Below, one piece after another: positions 63,651 through 64,000 of a stretch of 64,000 nucleotides of DNA. The DNA is from Engraulis encrasicolus (Eukaryota > Chordata > Actinopteri > Clupeiformes > Engraulidae), in the NCBI RefSeq assembly GCF_034702125.1, contig NC_085867.1:46184935-46248934 (forward strand), read 5' to 3'. The notes beneath the pieces were generated by a model. It saw only the letters and a program-made list of their open reading frames with translations, did no database searches and was not told where the DNA came from. The first letter of the stretch is position 1. Each line of letters opens with the position of its first letter. Both the position numbers and the translations under genes were made by a program.

Positions 63651-64000
63651 ACAAGATTACAAATCGAGCGCGCAATAGCTGGGAGTTTTCCAGGGCTGCG
63701 CAATAAATGCACCGCCCCAAAACTGCAATTCATTGTTTTGCTAAATAAAACATCAGGCTGGCCTAGCGAGATGAGTCAGGGTAGCCTAAACCCGCAATGA
63801 TAAAGGCCTGTTACTGTTATTAACGATACAAACAAGTATAATGTGTTGTCAAACTACAGCGTTAGATGACAGCGTGAATTTGTGAAAGTTGACAACGCTG
63901 ACAACATTGATGGTTGCAAAAGAACATGTTATGGAAATGATCATGTGCATGTCATCCTTCTTTCTGGGGCGTTAGCTTAGCCAGTTACTGTAGACAAAAG

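Overview
This is a 64-kb piece of a ray-finned (teleost-type) fish nuclear genome. The evidence is a 23-exon vertebrate Janus kinase gene and a second vertebrate gene, long introns full of short hAT-type, TTAA-type and fold-back DNA transposons, tRNA-derived SINEs, and very many TG/CA, GA and TTC microsatellites. The species cannot be read from the sequence. No bacterial, CRISPR or rRNA features are present.

Layout: (1) 1-1368, minus strand: a decayed Crypton-type tyrosine recombinase element that runs off the left edge. (2) 1369-8810: transposon-rich flank or 5' untranslated intron. (3) 8828-48678, plus strand: a complete jak2 coding sequence. I assembled 23 coding exons with GT..AG junctions and matching phases, totalling 3465 nt and 1154 residues, with FERM, SH2, JH2 pseudokinase and JH1 kinase domains. 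(4) 48679-54960: jak2 3' flank with hairpin MITEs and a very small LTR element. (5) 54999-62491, minus strand: exons 4, 3 and 2 of tbca (tubulin-specific chaperone A), tail-to-tail with jak2; tbca exon 1 lies beyond the right edge. Intron 3 of tbca is filled by a 6-kb hAT-type insertion that carries further nested elements. (6) 62500-64000: tbca intron 1 with repeats.

Two patterns stand out. First, at about half of the jak2 coding exons the exon edge and its splice site have been locally duplicated, giving 1 to about 18 extra copies of the same donor or acceptor just inside the intron. The extreme case is the exon-16 donor array at 38574-39240. Second, there are two miniature LTR retrotransposons (52334-52804 and 58440-58981) with near-identical LTR pairs, a tRNA-type primer-binding site, a polypurine tract and almost no interior. 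Both have a tRNA-like Pol III A-box/B-box module inside each LTR. The LTRs of the two families share similar termini, so this may be an undescribed type of terminal-repeat retrotransposon in miniature.

The two host genes are not functionally linked: JAK2 is a cytokine-receptor-associated kinase and TBCA a beta-tubulin folding cofactor. All family assignments come from recalled protein families and motifs; no database search was run.
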